From: Alkalihalobacillus sp. CinArs1 | GTDB taxonomy: Bacteria; Bacillota; Bacilli; Bacillales; Guptibacillaceae | Length of the DNA stretch: 64,000 bases | Reading direction: 5' to 3' | NCBI RefSeq assembly: GCF_947387515.1 | Contig: NZ_CANDOB010000001.1 | Location: 620,001 to 684,000, forward strand | In this document: piece by piece, positions 27,900 through 36,318 of the stretch | Layout: the number at the start of each line of letters is the position of its first letter | Position numbering within the stretch: the first letter of the stretch is position 1 | The notes under the pieces: generated by a model | Told to the model about the DNA's origin: nothing | The model's database searches: none | What the model saw: only the letters and a program-made list of their open reading frames with translations | Program-made: the position numbers and the translations under genes

Positions 27900-27932
27900 A
27901 GAAAAAGACTGCATATGCTGCAGTCTTTTTAA
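27900..27932 (-). terminator. Terminator after ytnP
   Basis: A 12-bp stem (aaaaagactgca / tgcagtcttttt) with a 5-base loop. Confidence 0.85.
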
Positions 27933-27938
27933 CATTAC

Positions 27939-28781
27939 TTACTTTTCTCTTTTTATTTCCTCAATAATTTCATAGCGTTCGTTCCACTTCAGCGCACGAT
28001 AACTCGCATCATGATAAAAGATAAACCACGCTTCTTCTTTTACAGCTTCATTTATCCACTTTTCCTTGGCGTAGATCGACGTCATCGGATAGTCATCATA
28101 AGCCAGGACCCAAAGTGGATTCACATGAGCATGAGTAGGCATCAAATCAGCCATATGGATGATCTTTTGTTCATCTTCGGTCATTGTGATAATACAATGT
28201 CCATCACTATGGCCACCAGTGTGGTGCATCTTTAATCCAGGTAGAACTTCTATCGATTCGTTAAAGGTGCGAACTTGATTCACGATCGCTTCCCAGTTCT
28301 CTTTCCAGTATGTATTCTTAGAACGAATATTCGGGTGTCTCATTTCATTCCATTCAACTTCAGAAGTATAAATGACTGCATTTGGAAATACAGATCGATA
28401 CCCTTCACCTGCAGGCTCTGTTAGTCCACATGCATGATCGAAATGCAGATGAGTCATCAATACCATATCAATATCTTCTACGGAGAGCGAGAGTTCCGCT
28501 AAACTGTTTTTCACGTCAGACTCTTCATTTACCCCATAATTCCTTTTTTGTTTTTCTGATAGCTTCTCAGAACCTATCCCTGATTCGATAAGGATATTTT
28601 TACCTTGCCATTGAACAAGAAGTGGGTCTGTCCTTAGCTCGATTTGATTGCGTTCATTAACCGGATATTTCTTACTCCACAATGGCCTTGGAACAACACC
28701 AAACATTGCTCCTCCATCCATGTGAGTAACGCCCCCTCTTAACCAGTGAATCGATAAAGAGCCTAGCTGAAATTTCTCCAT
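27939..28781 (-). CDS. ytnP: Metallo-beta-lactamase-fold hydrolase YtnP (lactonase-like)
   Basis: A 280-residue MBL-fold enzyme with the zinc motif HLHFDH (residues 111-116), a downstream HTGGHSDGH near 211-219 and an aspartate in [11 protein letters not shown]. subtilis YtnP degrades N-acyl homoserine lactones and interferes with Streptomyces signalling, so a lactonase role is likely. No signal peptide is seen. A cre-like site lies 40 bases upstream. Confidence 0.9.
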   Translation of the reverse strand: MEKFQLGSLSIHWLRGGVTHMDGGAMFGVVPRPLWSKKYPVNERNQIELRTDPLLVQWQGKNILIESGIGSEKLSEKQKRNYGVNEESDVKNSLAELSLSVEDIDMVLMTHLHFDHACGLTEPAGEGYRSVFPNAVIYTSEVEWNEMRHPNIRSKNTYWKENWEAIVNQVRTFNESIEVLPGLKMHHTGGHSDGHCIITMTEDEQKIIHMADLMPTHAHVNPLWVLAYDDYPMTSIYAKEKWINEAVKEEAWFIFYHDASYRALKWNERYEIIEEIKREK

Positions 28782-28820
28782 GACGATCTCCTTTCACCTA
28801 CTTAGTTTATTTTTCTCTTT

Positions 28821-28834
28821 AGTAAACGCTTTCA
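28821..28834. promoter_or_regulatory. cre-like site upstream of ytnP
   Basis: AGTAAACGCTTTCA matches the cre consensus at all but the first position. It sits just after a possible -35 (TTGATA on the minus strand, 28838-28843), 40 bases before the ytnP start. Confidence 0.45.
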
Positions 28835-28842
28835 AATATTAT

Positions 28843-28868
28843 CAAAAAAAGAACCGTTTTCGGTTCTC
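28843..28868 (-). terminator. Terminator after trmB
   Basis: Stem agaaccg / cggttct with TTTT loop and seven T in minus direction. Confidence 0.82.
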
Positions 28869-29507
28869 TTATCGAAACTGAGCGACACAACGGTAAATCC
28901 TACTGCCTTTTGAGGAAAACTTCTGTTCATATTCAGTCATGACATTTCCTTCAAAATCACTCTGATGCAAGTCAAGGCTCACTTCATGAAGCACCATTCC
29001 ATAGTCTGAGAAACTGTGGAGTGCATATTCGAAAAGACCCTGATTATCCGTTTTAAAATGAATCTCACATTGTGATTTTAAAACTGTTTTATAAAGATCT
29101 AAAAATGTACGATACATTAATCTTCTTTTTTCGTGTCTATTTTTTGGCCATGGATCAGAAAAATTCAAATAAATTCTGCTCAACTCATTCTCGTTGAAAA
29201 GCTCCGTTAGGTTCTGAGCATTTTCGTTCAGCAATCGAACGTTCGTGATGTTTTCCTCGATAAGTTTTTCCAAAGCGGAAACCATTACACTCGGGGATAA
29301 CTCGATTCCAATAAAATTTATATCAGGATATTGCTTAGCCATTCCGATAATAAATTGGCCTTTTCCTGTTCCTACTTCCAGATGAATTGGATTATTGTTT
29401 CCGAAGACCTCGCTCCATTTGCCATTTAACTCAGACGGAGCATTTGGTACTAAGGTAGGATGTTCCGCGAACATATCCTCTGCCCATGGTTTATTGCGCT
29501 GACGCAT
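28869..29507 (-). CDS. trmB: tRNA (guanine-N7-)-methyltransferase
   Basis: Makes m7G46 in tRNA variable loops using S-adenosylmethionine. The 212-residue protein has the SAM site [16 protein letters not shown] (about residues 38-53), [11 protein letters not shown] near 65, and the family signatures [17 protein letters not shown] (near 114-130) and [12 protein letters not shown]. Length matches B. subtilis YtmQ/TrmB. Confidence 0.95.
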   Translation of the reverse strand: MRQRNKPWAEDMFAEHPTLVPNAPSELNGKWSEVFGNNNPIHLEVGTGKGQFIIGMAKQYPDINFIGIELSPSVMVSALEKLIEENITNVRLLNENAQNLTELFNENELSRIYLNFSDPWPKNRHEKRRLMYRTFLDLYKTVLKSQCEIHFKTDNQGLFEYALHSFSDYGMVLHEVSLDLHQSDFEGNVMTEYEQKFSSKGSRIYRCVAQFR

Positions 29508-29650
29508 ACTTTCACTTCCTTATTTGCCTATCGTTCACACAATCGACATTTTACCATGAAACTTTCCGAATAGGAAGGTCTCATAAAGGCAATCACTCTC
29601 GATATATGTTATCTTGTATTAAAATCAATCCAAACGGGAGGAGTTATCTT

Positions 29651-29746
29651 ATGGAACATTTTCTAATCATGTGGGCTCCATGGATCGTTATAGTATTGTC
29701 AGTGCTCGCTCTATTTGGATGGGGCGCAAAAGGAGACACTAAGTAA
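29651..29746 (+). CDS. cydS: Small membrane protein resembling cytochrome bd subunit CydS
   Basis: A 31-residue protein (FLIMWAPWIVIVLSVLALF in the core) with one transmembrane helix and a short basic tail. It resembles the CydS subunit of Geobacillus bd-type quinol oxidase, which shares the pattern F-L-I-M-[YW]-A-P-x-[IV]-V and ends just after the helix. GGGAGGAG lies 7 bases before the ATG, strong support that it is translated. No cydA or cydB gene is in the window, so it is an orphan here. The stop is followed at once by the first copy of a duplicated hairpin. Confidence 0.72.
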   Translation: MEHFLIMWAPWIVIVLSVLALFGWGAKGDTK

Positions 29747-30076
29747 AACACGGACCAAATATGTCCGTGTTAGAGTGTAGAGAAAGTCTCGGTGTTGCGA
29801 TGAGAGTAGACGACCATCTCCGTTTCAATTAACGTTACTCGTCTGTTAAACCATTGGGCGGAAGATTCGTTTTTGATTAAATCTCATCAAGTAGGAGAGA
29901 CGATCGCGGACTCCTGCGGTCGTACGGACGGCCGAGACCGGGGTGTGGGTTTCACCTCGGGCTTGGACGTTCGTCCGCGGAAAGCATGCGATCGTCATCG
30001 ACTACGGCATAGGGAGCACACCGATTAATGACATAGGTTTCTCAACAAGCTTACACGGACCAAATATGTCCGTGTT
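29747..30076. repeat. Structured intergenic repeat flanked by 24-bp direct repeats
   Basis: A hairpin of the form acacggacc...gtccgtgtt occurs at 29748-29771 and again, identical over 24 bases, at 30053-30076. Between them are about 280 bp. The inner half pairs with itself: gacgatcgc (29899-29907 region) with gcgatcgtc (near 29988-29996), and a block from cggactcctgcgg to gtccgcggaaagc that resembles a GC-rich repeat common between genes of Bacilli. The element ends carry gagaaa near 29780 and tttctc near 30038, an imperfect terminal inverted repeat. No open reading frame of note is inside. It looks like a small non-coding mobile or structured-RNA element. Confidence 0.6.
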
Positions 30077-30082
30077 TTTTTA
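30053..30082 (+). terminator. Terminator, second hairpin copy
   Basis: Stem acacggac / gtccgtgt followed by seven T. The first copy at 29748 lacks the T-run, so this is the working terminator for cydS-like transcripts. Confidence 0.75.
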
Positions 30083-30151
30083 TTGATTTTACATAATAAG
30101 GCTCAGTTCATGTCATCCTACTCAATAGAATGATCAAAGGAGGAATGAACA

Positions 30152-30430
30152 ATGCCACTCACGCATGAACATCAGCTCGCGATCTTAGCTGATATTTTAA
30201 CCAACCACCGTACTGATTGCACAGGTACAACATCTGAATGTGAACAAGTTCAAAGGCTTGCAAAGTTGTTAAAACAAAACCATGTGATCGCTCCTGAGAT
30301 CAAACAAGTCTTAGATCAGATAGAGGAGTACAGTACAACTGGAGCGCAACAAGCCGATTTATTAAACCATATAGAAACCCACCAGCCAAATTTAAGCCAG
30401 TGGGTAGATACCATCAATCATTATCAGTAA
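30152..30430 (+). CDS. ytzH: YtzH family protein
   Basis: A 92-residue, soluble, mostly helical protein of a small Bacillus-specific family of unknown function. It starts MPLTHEHQLAILADIL after AAAGGAGG and has one Cys pair region (DCTGTTSEC). Position beside ytmP and trmB supports the name. Its 3' end overlaps the end of ytmP on the other strand by 17 bases. Confidence 0.83.
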   Translation: MPLTHEHQLAILADILTNHRTDCTGTTSECEQVQRLAKLLKQNHVIAPEIKQVLDQIEEYSTTGAQQADLLNHIETHQPNLSQWVDTINHYQ

Positions 30431-31220
30431 GTCGATTTTTATTTAGATTAAGAAGATCTCTCTTCCAATATTCCACTTCTCCGTAGAGACCTTTATAATC
30501 GTACCAATAAATGGATAATAGGGTTTGAGCGAGCACATACCAGTACATCCTTTTTCTCAGCCCTTCTGTGACTGACAACCCGTAATGAGTTAACCAGTCT
30601 GCCCATTCATTTTTTGGTACGTACCAATATAGCAGCATTCCGATATCTAAAGCTGGATCTGCAACGACAGCCCCGTCCCAATCAATCAAGTATAGATTTC
30701 CTTCATCACTGAACATCCAATTATTATGATTGACGTCACAATGACAAACGACTTTTTCTACATGATCAAGATTGTCTTTGTTTGAAGCTAAATAAGACAA
30801 AGCACTCTCCACTTCGGGATCTTTTCTATGATGACCATCAAATTTCATGATCAGGTCATGATAGATTACATCTGGGGATAGAGGCTTTTTTCCAAGACGG
30901 TGAAGCATTCTAAGAAGTTCTGAAGAACGATGGATCTTCCTTAGCAGCTTTGCTACTCTAGGCTTTTTCATCTCAAACGCCTTCAGCTCTCTCCCAGGCA
31001 GCCATTTCTGGGCTGTAATGACGTCCCCATTCTCAAGTCTTTTGGTCCAGAGAAGCTTCGGTACAATTCCTTCCGCCGACAAAACAGCCAGAAAAGGCGA
31101 GGAGTTCCTCTTAAGGAATAGTTTCTCGTCTCCATATTGAGCTAAGTATGCTTCACCTGTCGCTCCGCCAGCAGGGGTCACCTGCCAGCCTTCGCCTAAA
31201 ATGTTCTCCAACAAATTCAC
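30414..31220 (-). CDS. ytmP: YtmP, aminoglycoside/choline kinase-like phosphotransferase
   Basis: A 268-residue protein with the APH/choline kinase fold. The catalytic loop is CHCDVNHNNWMF (Asp and Asn of the HxDxxxxN motif, near residue 165), and the metal site is LIDWDGAVVADPALDIG near 182-198. The small molecule it phosphorylates is not known; it is not a classical resistance gene and is conserved next to ytzH and amyX in Bacillus. Confidence 0.87.
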   Translation of the reverse strand: MNLLENILGEGWQVTPAGGATGEAYLAQYGDEKLFLKRNSSPFLAVLSAEGIVPKLLWTKRLENGDVITAQKWLPGRELKAFEMKKPRVAKLLRKIHRSSELLRMLHRLGKKPLSPDVIYHDLIMKFDGHHRKDPEVESALSYLASNKDNLDHVEKVVCHCDVNHNNWMFSDEGNLYLIDWDGAVVADPALDIGMLLYWYVPKNEWADWLTHYGLSVTEGLRKRMYWYVLAQTLLSIYWYDYKGLYGEVEYWKRDLLNLNKNRLTDND

Positions 31221-31349
31221 CTTCGATTTCTGTTAGTTTGTAGATTCTGGAAGTTTTGTCCTCTGCTTTGGCGGCAGAATCTCTGGACGTTGTTCAAAAC
31301 CGCCTACGAATAAAAAATTATAACACAGGTTAATGAATTCTTCATGTTT

Positions 31350-33488
31350 TTATTCCATCTTTATTAATACAACAGTGTTTAAAGGCGCTACAAAAATAGA
31401 ACTGTCATGTGTTTTATCTAATGGATCGATTCCTGCTTCTGTACCATTAGCCACTATCCATTTCTCTCCCTCACCAATATAAATCCATTCAGAATGATGA
31501 CCGGCATTATGAATCACGACAATCTTATCGTCACTGTGCTCTTGATCTATTCGATAAGCGATCATCGATTCAGGGGAGTCAATAAATTGAATGCTGTGCA
31601 TCTCATGGATCTCTGACATACGCAAGGCAGAAAAGTACTTTCTGATTTCGATAAGACCCTTCAAGTAGGTAACGTTCTCTTTTACAGCCCTCATCCTTCT
31701 CCAGTCAAACTTATTGACCCTGTCTGGTGATTTGTAGCTGTTTTCAACCCCATTTTTCGTTCTAAAAAACTCCTGACCGGCATGCAAAAAAGGAATTCCT
31801 TGTGAAAGAATCGTAATCGCTGTTGCGAGTCGGTGCATCTGTTGTTTAACTTCTTCGTTAGAATGAGGATGGCTGCGATTCAATCGATCCCATAACGTAT
31901 GATTATCGTGGCATTCAACATAATTGATCGACTGGGATGCTGTAATAAAATAATCCTCAACACTTCCCATTATACACTTCTTCACGTCTTCTTTAACTGA
32001 GAAATTTCCAGTAGCAAATCCTGAAGAATGAGTATCAAATAGTTTTCCTTTAACAGAATCTCTAAAACGGTCGTTAAAAAAGCCGATTCTTGGAAGTTCC
32101 TTAGCATGTGAAATCGTTGCCTTACGATAATCAGGTAAGATGGTGTTCAGATGCCATCCTTCTCCAAATAGTAAGATGGTAGGATCGATACAGTCAATCG
32201 CATAGCGAACCTCTTTCATCGTTTCTTTATCATGAATGCCCATTAAGTCAAACCGAAATCCATCCACTCCAAATTCTTTCGCCCAGTACGTGACAGAATC
32301 GATGATGAGTTTTCTCATCATCTTTCTTTCAGAAGCTGTATCGTTTCCAACACCTGTACCGTTCGAAGGCTTCCCGCCATGATCGTATCGGAAATAATAT
32401 CCTGGTACGATTTTCTCTAGATTAGAAGCCTCTAGATGGTACACATGATTGTAAACCACATCCATGATCACCCTTAGCCCTTTGTTGTGAATAGCAGCTA
32501 TCATTTCTTTCACTTCACGTATTCTCGTATAAGGATGATGAGAATCTGTAGAATAGCTACCTTCAGGAACAAAGTAATGAATAGGGTCGTATCCCCAATT
32601 GTATTGTGGCTCTGCTTTCATCTCATCTACGCTACCGAAATCCTGAATAGGAAGCAATTCAACGTGCGTAACACCTAACCATTTTATATAGTTCAGTCCT
32701 TGTGGAATGCCGTCTTTCTCTGGTAACTCTTCTGTGAAAGCCTTGTATTTCCCTTTATATTTTAGACCGCTTTTCGTTTGGATGCTAAAATCCCTAACGT
32801 GTAATTCATAAATGATTGAATCTGAGGATTTCGCATGCGCTGGTTTTACCGTAGGATCCCAATTTGGAGGGTTGGTATTAGAAAGATCTGTGACCATGCC
32901 AAATTTACAATTTGAGGTAGCCGCCTTAACATATGGGTCCACTACTTCCTTCGTACTCCCGTTAACCCGAACGCTATACGTGTATAAAGTTCCTTCTCCA
33001 TAGCCATTCGCTTCACAATCCCATAATCCTTTATCCTGTCGTATCATTGGGAGTTCATCTACTTTTTGAAATAAGTCATTATAAATATTTACAATAACGT
33101 TGGTAGCAGTAGGTGCCCAGACTTTGAATAAAGATCCTTTCTTCGTTAGTGAATTGCCAAGTTCACCATCGTAATGGTACTTTTCATCAAAGGCTTTTGT
33201 TCGGACAACTTTACCTGTCATCACCAACGCCTCTTCACCACTAGAGTGGATGAGGTAATATTCTGTGCCAGGATGGTAGTCTGAATCTGTTAACAATGAA
33301 ACGATCCTCTTCTTGCCAAGTTTGAAATCACCATTGATCTCTAGATTGATATCAAGGTGACCATCCGTTAACGTAAAGCCTTGATGATCGTCTATACCTT
33401 CTTCTACCATTACTGTTATCACATTGAAATCATCCCAATAAGCAGTAAAAGCGTGACTATCAGTTTGATAATTAGAGTGATTTCTCAT
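31350..33488 (-). CDS. amyX: Type I pullulanase
   Basis: Cleaves alpha-1,6 branches of pullulan, glycogen or limit dextrins. No signal peptide, so it acts in the cytoplasm on imported or stored glucans. The 712-residue GH13 enzyme has the type I pullulanase mark YNWGYDP near 297-303, region II GFRFDLMG with the nucleophile near 405, region III LLFGEGW with the general acid near 435, and region IV ECHDNHTLWDR near 520. An N-terminal domain and a CBM48-like domain (KVWAPTATNVIV) precede the barrel. ATG 33486-33488 is chosen because AAAGGA is 8 bases before it; an ATG at 33497 is too close. Confidence 0.93.
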   Translation of the reverse strand: MRNHSNYQTDSHAFTAYWDDFNVITVMVEEGIDDHQGFTLTDGHLDINLEINGDFKLGKKRIVSLLTDSDYHPGTEYYLIHSSGEEALVMTGKVVRTKAFDEKYHYDGELGNSLTKKGSLFKVWAPTATNVIVNIYNDLFQKVDELPMIRQDKGLWDCEANGYGEGTLYTYSVRVNGSTKEVVDPYVKAATSNCKFGMVTDLSNTNPPNWDPTVKPAHAKSSDSIIYELHVRDFSIQTKSGLKYKGKYKAFTEELPEKDGIPQGLNYIKWLGVTHVELLPIQDFGSVDEMKAEPQYNWGYDPIHYFVPEGSYSTDSHHPYTRIREVKEMIAAIHNKGLRVIMDVVYNHVYHLEASNLEKIVPGYYFRYDHGGKPSNGTGVGNDTASERKMMRKLIIDSVTYWAKEFGVDGFRFDLMGIHDKETMKEVRYAIDCIDPTILLFGEGWHLNTILPDYRKATISHAKELPRIGFFNDRFRDSVKGKLFDTHSSGFATGNFSVKEDVKKCIMGSVEDYFITASQSINYVECHDNHTLWDRLNRSHPHSNEEVKQQMHRLATAITILSQGIPFLHAGQEFFRTKNGVENSYKSPDRVNKFDWRRMRAVKENVTYLKGLIEIRKYFSALRMSEIHEMHSIQFIDSPESMIAYRIDQEHSDDKIVVIHNAGHHSEWIYIGEGEKWIVANGTEAGIDPLDKTHDSSIFVAPLNTVVLIKME

Positions 33489-33565
33489 TGATCCCATCCT
33501 TTACAAAGGTGTTTACACATCATCATATTTTCTCTTATAGAAAATGACCGCTTGATTAATTGAAT

Positions 33566-34249
33566 TCATAGCCAATTTATTAAGATAGGAGCTAAGACCG
33601 AGACACATAGCGCACAAAGGCTCATACCAATCGAACTAACCGCTGCTTCTTCTTGACCGTATTCGAGCGCTTTTGCTGTACCAATCGCATGAGAAGCTCC
33701 CCCTAACGCAATACCGACCCCAAGGAAGTTTGTAATCTTAAATAGTTTCAAAATCCATGGACCCGTTACAGCTCCTCCTATTCCAGCGATCATTACGAAA
33801 ATAACGGCAAGGGCTGGTTCTCCACCGATCATTCTTGAAACCTCCATAGCGACAGGGGTCGTCACATTCTTCGGAACAAAGGAGAACTGAATCACTTCTC
33901 CAAATCCAAACAGGAGGGTAAGCCAATAACCTGAAAGAATTCCTAACATGCTTGATAATAGGACAGTTGAAAGAAGCTCGTTTTTGTACTTGTTTAGGAG
34001 CTTTCTTTGTTTATATAAGGGATAGGCAAGAGCAACGATCGCTGGTCCTAGAAATGCATCGATAACCTTTCCACCGCTAAAATATGTATCATAAGAAACA
34101 TCAAAAGATGTGAGCAAGATTACTAGCAAGACCGTGCAAGTCAAGATTGGAATTAGGAATGGATATGGCAGAAGTCGATAGAGAAGAGTAAAAATAAAAT
34201 AGATTGCAATTGTAAAGATGAGCCAAAACATGGCTTGTAATAAAAACAT
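33566..34249 (-). CDS. lrgB: LrgB/CidB family membrane protein
   Basis: A 227-residue protein with about six transmembrane helices and the LrgB features FVPKNVTTPVAMEVSRMIGG and GVGIALGGASHAIGTAKALEYG. In B. subtilis such pairs (YsbAB/PftAB) act in pyruvate transport and, in staphylococci, in control of lysis. It starts 4 bases after its partner lrgA. Confidence 0.9.
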   Translation of the reverse strand: MFLLQAMFWLIFTIAIYFIFTLLYRLLPYPFLIPILTCTVLLVILLTSFDVSYDTYFSGGKVIDAFLGPAIVALAYPLYKQRKLLNKYKNELLSTVLLSSMLGILSGYWLTLLFGFGEVIQFSFVPKNVTTPVAMEVSRMIGGEPALAVIFVMIAGIGGAVTGPWILKLFKITNFLGVGIALGGASHAIGTAKALEYGQEEAAVSSIGMSLCALCVSVLAPILINWL

Positions 34250-34253
34250 GACG

Positions 34254-34622
34254 CTATTCCTTTCGATTTACAAGTGTCTGACCAATGAAGCCAGTTGTGA
34301 TCATAATAATCCATGTGCTGACAAGAACGATCGGTATTAACCAAAGACTTTTACCATTAAAGAAATCCAAGTGATTCATGACACCAACAGTAACAGGGAT
34401 AAAAAATAGCGGCAGGTGGTTCAATAAAAACGTAGCCCCTTTTGAAACCCATTGCTCTGGTAATAGGTTCGTATAGAGGCAAACCAAAAGAAGTACCATT
34501 CCTATTACACTTCCTGGAATTAATAAACCGAATAACTTTTGGATTGAGACGCCTATAAGATAGAACCCAAACAATAATGCGAGTTGGAGTATGGTGATGA
34601 AAAGGTTACTTTTTAAATTCAT
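34254..34622 (-). CDS. lrgA: LrgA/CidA family holin-like protein
   Basis: A 122-residue protein with four predicted transmembrane segments and the family pattern IPGSVIGMVLLLVCLYTNLLPEQWVSKGA followed by LPLFFIPVTVGVMNH. It forms a pair with lrgB. Its start lies inside the 3' end of the thpR gene (17-base overlap) and lacks a clear ribosome site, so it is probably translationally coupled to it. No lytST-type two-component genes are nearby. Confidence 0.9.
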   Translation of the reverse strand: MNLKSNLFITILQLALLFGFYLIGVSIQKLFGLLIPGSVIGMVLLLVCLYTNLLPEQWVSKGATFLLNHLPLFFIPVTVGVMNHLDFFNGKSLWLIPIVLVSTWIIMITTGFIGQTLVNRKE

Positions 34623-35148
34623 AACGCGCTACACACTTGTACCTGGGTATTTCAAACGGTGCCACTCTGAATAATCCAATACTTGAGATTTCTTGCGATG
34701 CTTTATGAATATCTGGGGTATTTCTCCCTATTTTCTTTTCTGGATATCGCCATTTTTTAGCGAGCGTAATATGAGGACGATACTCTCGGCGATCGACTCT
34801 GAAACCGGAATCCTTACAAGCCTCGGCAACCATCTGATGTAAATGCTCTAGGCTCTTGGTCTTCTCCACATCTACATACAGTACACGAGGTTGAGATAAT
34901 TTTCCGAATGTCCCGATTTTATTTAGCGTGATCTCAAATGAACTTACATTCTCAGTTATTTCCTTTAGTTGTTCACCTAAATCACTTAATTGCTCTTCCT
35001 TCGCTTCACCAAGAAACTGCAATGTAATGTGAAAATCATCCGGTTCAACAACATGCTTAAATAGAGATGTATCTAGGTTTTTCTGCACTGACTTCAGCTC
35101 AGATTTCATATCTTCGAGCGTGATCGCAATGAAATAATGGGTGCTCAT
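34606..35148 (-). CDS. thpR: RNA 2',3'-cyclic phosphodiesterase
   Basis: A 180-residue 2H phosphoesterase, called YtlP in B. subtilis, with the two catalytic HxTx motifs HITL near residues 41-44 and 126-129. It opens 2',3'-cyclic phosphates on RNA ends; its cell role is unsettled. It begins an unusual group with lrgA and lrgB through overlapping reading frames. Confidence 0.9.
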   Translation of the reverse strand: MSTHYFIAITLEDMKSELKSVQKNLDTSLFKHVVEPDDFHITLQFLGEAKEEQLSDLGEQLKEITENVSSFEITLNKIGTFGKLSQPRVLYVDVEKTKSLEHLHQMVAEACKDSGFRVDRREYRPHITLAKKWRYPEKKIGRNTPDIHKASQEISSIGLFRVAPFEIPRYKCVARYEFKK

Positions 35149-35248
35149 CTATCCCCCACTCCTTTAGATGATTATATTCTACCAAAAAACTGAATCTTCT
35201 TGCATTTATCTTTTGAGCCGACTTCTTATCCTCTACTTTATCATTTGC

Positions 35249-35254
35249 TATAAT
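35249..35254 (+). promoter_or_regulatory. Likely -10 box of ytkP
   Basis: TATAAT with a weak TTATCC 17 bp upstream, about 100 bases before the ATG. Nothing else is recognised in the 206-base gap between thpR and ytkP. Confidence 0.4.
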
Positions 35255-35354
35255 AGGGAACAGTAAAAGAAGCATCACAATAAAACTTATCCTTAACTTT
35301 AACCTTTTATTGGATAAAGATAAACTCTTATAAATTTCGAAAGGATGTGGACAC

Positions 35355-36284
35355 ATGATTTACGAAAACATGGCTGAACTTATCGGTAATACTCCTCTTC
35401 TTAAATTAAACAGGGTTCCGAATCCTGATGGTGCTAAAATATACGCAAAACTAGAATATTTTAACCCAAGCCGAAGTGTAAAAGACCGAGCAGCTTATAA
35501 CATGATTGCGACCGCTGAAGAAAAAGGATTACTCAAGTCCGGATCGACCATTATCGAACCTACATCAGGTAATACAGGGATTGGACTAGCAATGAACGCT
35601 GCTGCTAGCGGATATCCTGCCATCATCGTCATGCCTGACAACGCGACAGAAGAGCGGATCAAACTCCTTAAAGCTTACGGTGCAAAAGTAGTCTTGACTC
35701 CTGCTTCTGAGAAAATGCCTGGTGCAATCAAAAAAGCAAAGGAATTAGCTGAGACAATTGAAGACAGCTTTATTCCAATGCAATTTGAAAATGCTGCAAA
35801 TCCGGATGCACATCGAACGTCTACTGCTTTGGAAATTATTGAAGCGATGAACGAACTAGGAGTTACCCCTGCCGCTTTTGTTTCCACAGCAGGTACGGGT
35901 GGAACCGTAACCGGCACTGGAGAAGTACTAAAAGAACATTACCCGAACATGACTGTTCATGTTGTAGAGCCAGAAGGATCTCCTGTTCTTTCAGGAGGCA
36001 AACCTGGAAAACATAAGCTCGTTGGAACGAGTCCTGGTTTTATCCCTGATATTCTTAATACCTCGATCTATGATGAAATTATCCAGATAAAAGACGAACA
36101 AGCTTACGAAGTAACCCGTAAACTTGCAAGTCAAGAAGGACTTCTTGTCGGTCCTTCATCAGGAGCAGCCGTTTACGCAGCTATGAAAGTAGCTCAGCGA
36201 CTTTCCCCTGACCAAGTCGTTGTAACGATGACGTGTGATTCAGGAGAAAGGTATTTATCTAGCGATCTTTTTAGTTCCCTATAA
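35355..36284 (+). CDS. ytkP: Cysteine synthase-like PLP enzyme YtkP
   Basis: A 309-residue fold-type II PLP enzyme. The PLP lysine is in NPSRSVKDRAA (Lys43), the substrate loop is EPTSGNTGIG (near 69-78) and the phosphate loop is STAGTGGTVTGTGE (near 176-189), as in O-acetylserine sulfhydrylases. However, the loop after residue 215 reads KHKLVGTSPGFIP where CysK has K-x-x-G-I-G-A-G-F-[VI]-P, so substrate preference may differ. Gene order next to pepV fits the CysK paralogue YtkP rather than the main CysK. AAAGGATGTGG precedes the ATG. Confidence 0.88.
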   Translation: MIYENMAELIGNTPLLKLNRVPNPDGAKIYAKLEYFNPSRSVKDRAAYNMIATAEEKGLLKSGSTIIEPTSGNTGIGLAMNAAASGYPAIIVMPDNATEERIKLLKAYGAKVVLTPASEKMPGAIKKAKELAETIEDSFIPMQFENAANPDAHRTSTALEIIEAMNELGVTPAAFVSTAGTGGTVTGTGEVLKEHYPNMTVHVVEPEGSPVLSGGKPGKHKLVGTSPGFIPDILNTSIYDEIIQIKDEQAYEVTRKLASQEGLLVGPSSGAAVYAAMKVAQRLSPDQVVVTMTCDSGERYLSSDLFSSL

Positions 36285-36287
36285 CGT

Positions 36288-36318
36288 GAAACGCCATGGC
36301 TTACCGCCATGGCGTTTG
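36288..36318. terminator. Bidirectional terminator between ytkP and pepV
   Basis: Stem aacgccatggc... / gccatggcgtt with a 5-base loop; T-rich on the plus strand. Confidence 0.8.

Noticed and set aside
29486-29650. Upstream extension of the CydS-like frame to 86 codons
   Set aside because: It runs through the trmB start region; the internal ATG at 29651 has a strong ribosome site and gives the family-like protein.
34254-34622. Phage holin origin for the LrgA-like protein
   Set aside because: The LrgA signature and adjacent LrgB partner mark a chromosomal lrgAB pair, and no phage genes are nearby.
35099-35356. Minus-strand frame of 85 codons over the thpR start
   Set aside because: It covers the promoter and start of two well-supported genes and has no ribosome site.
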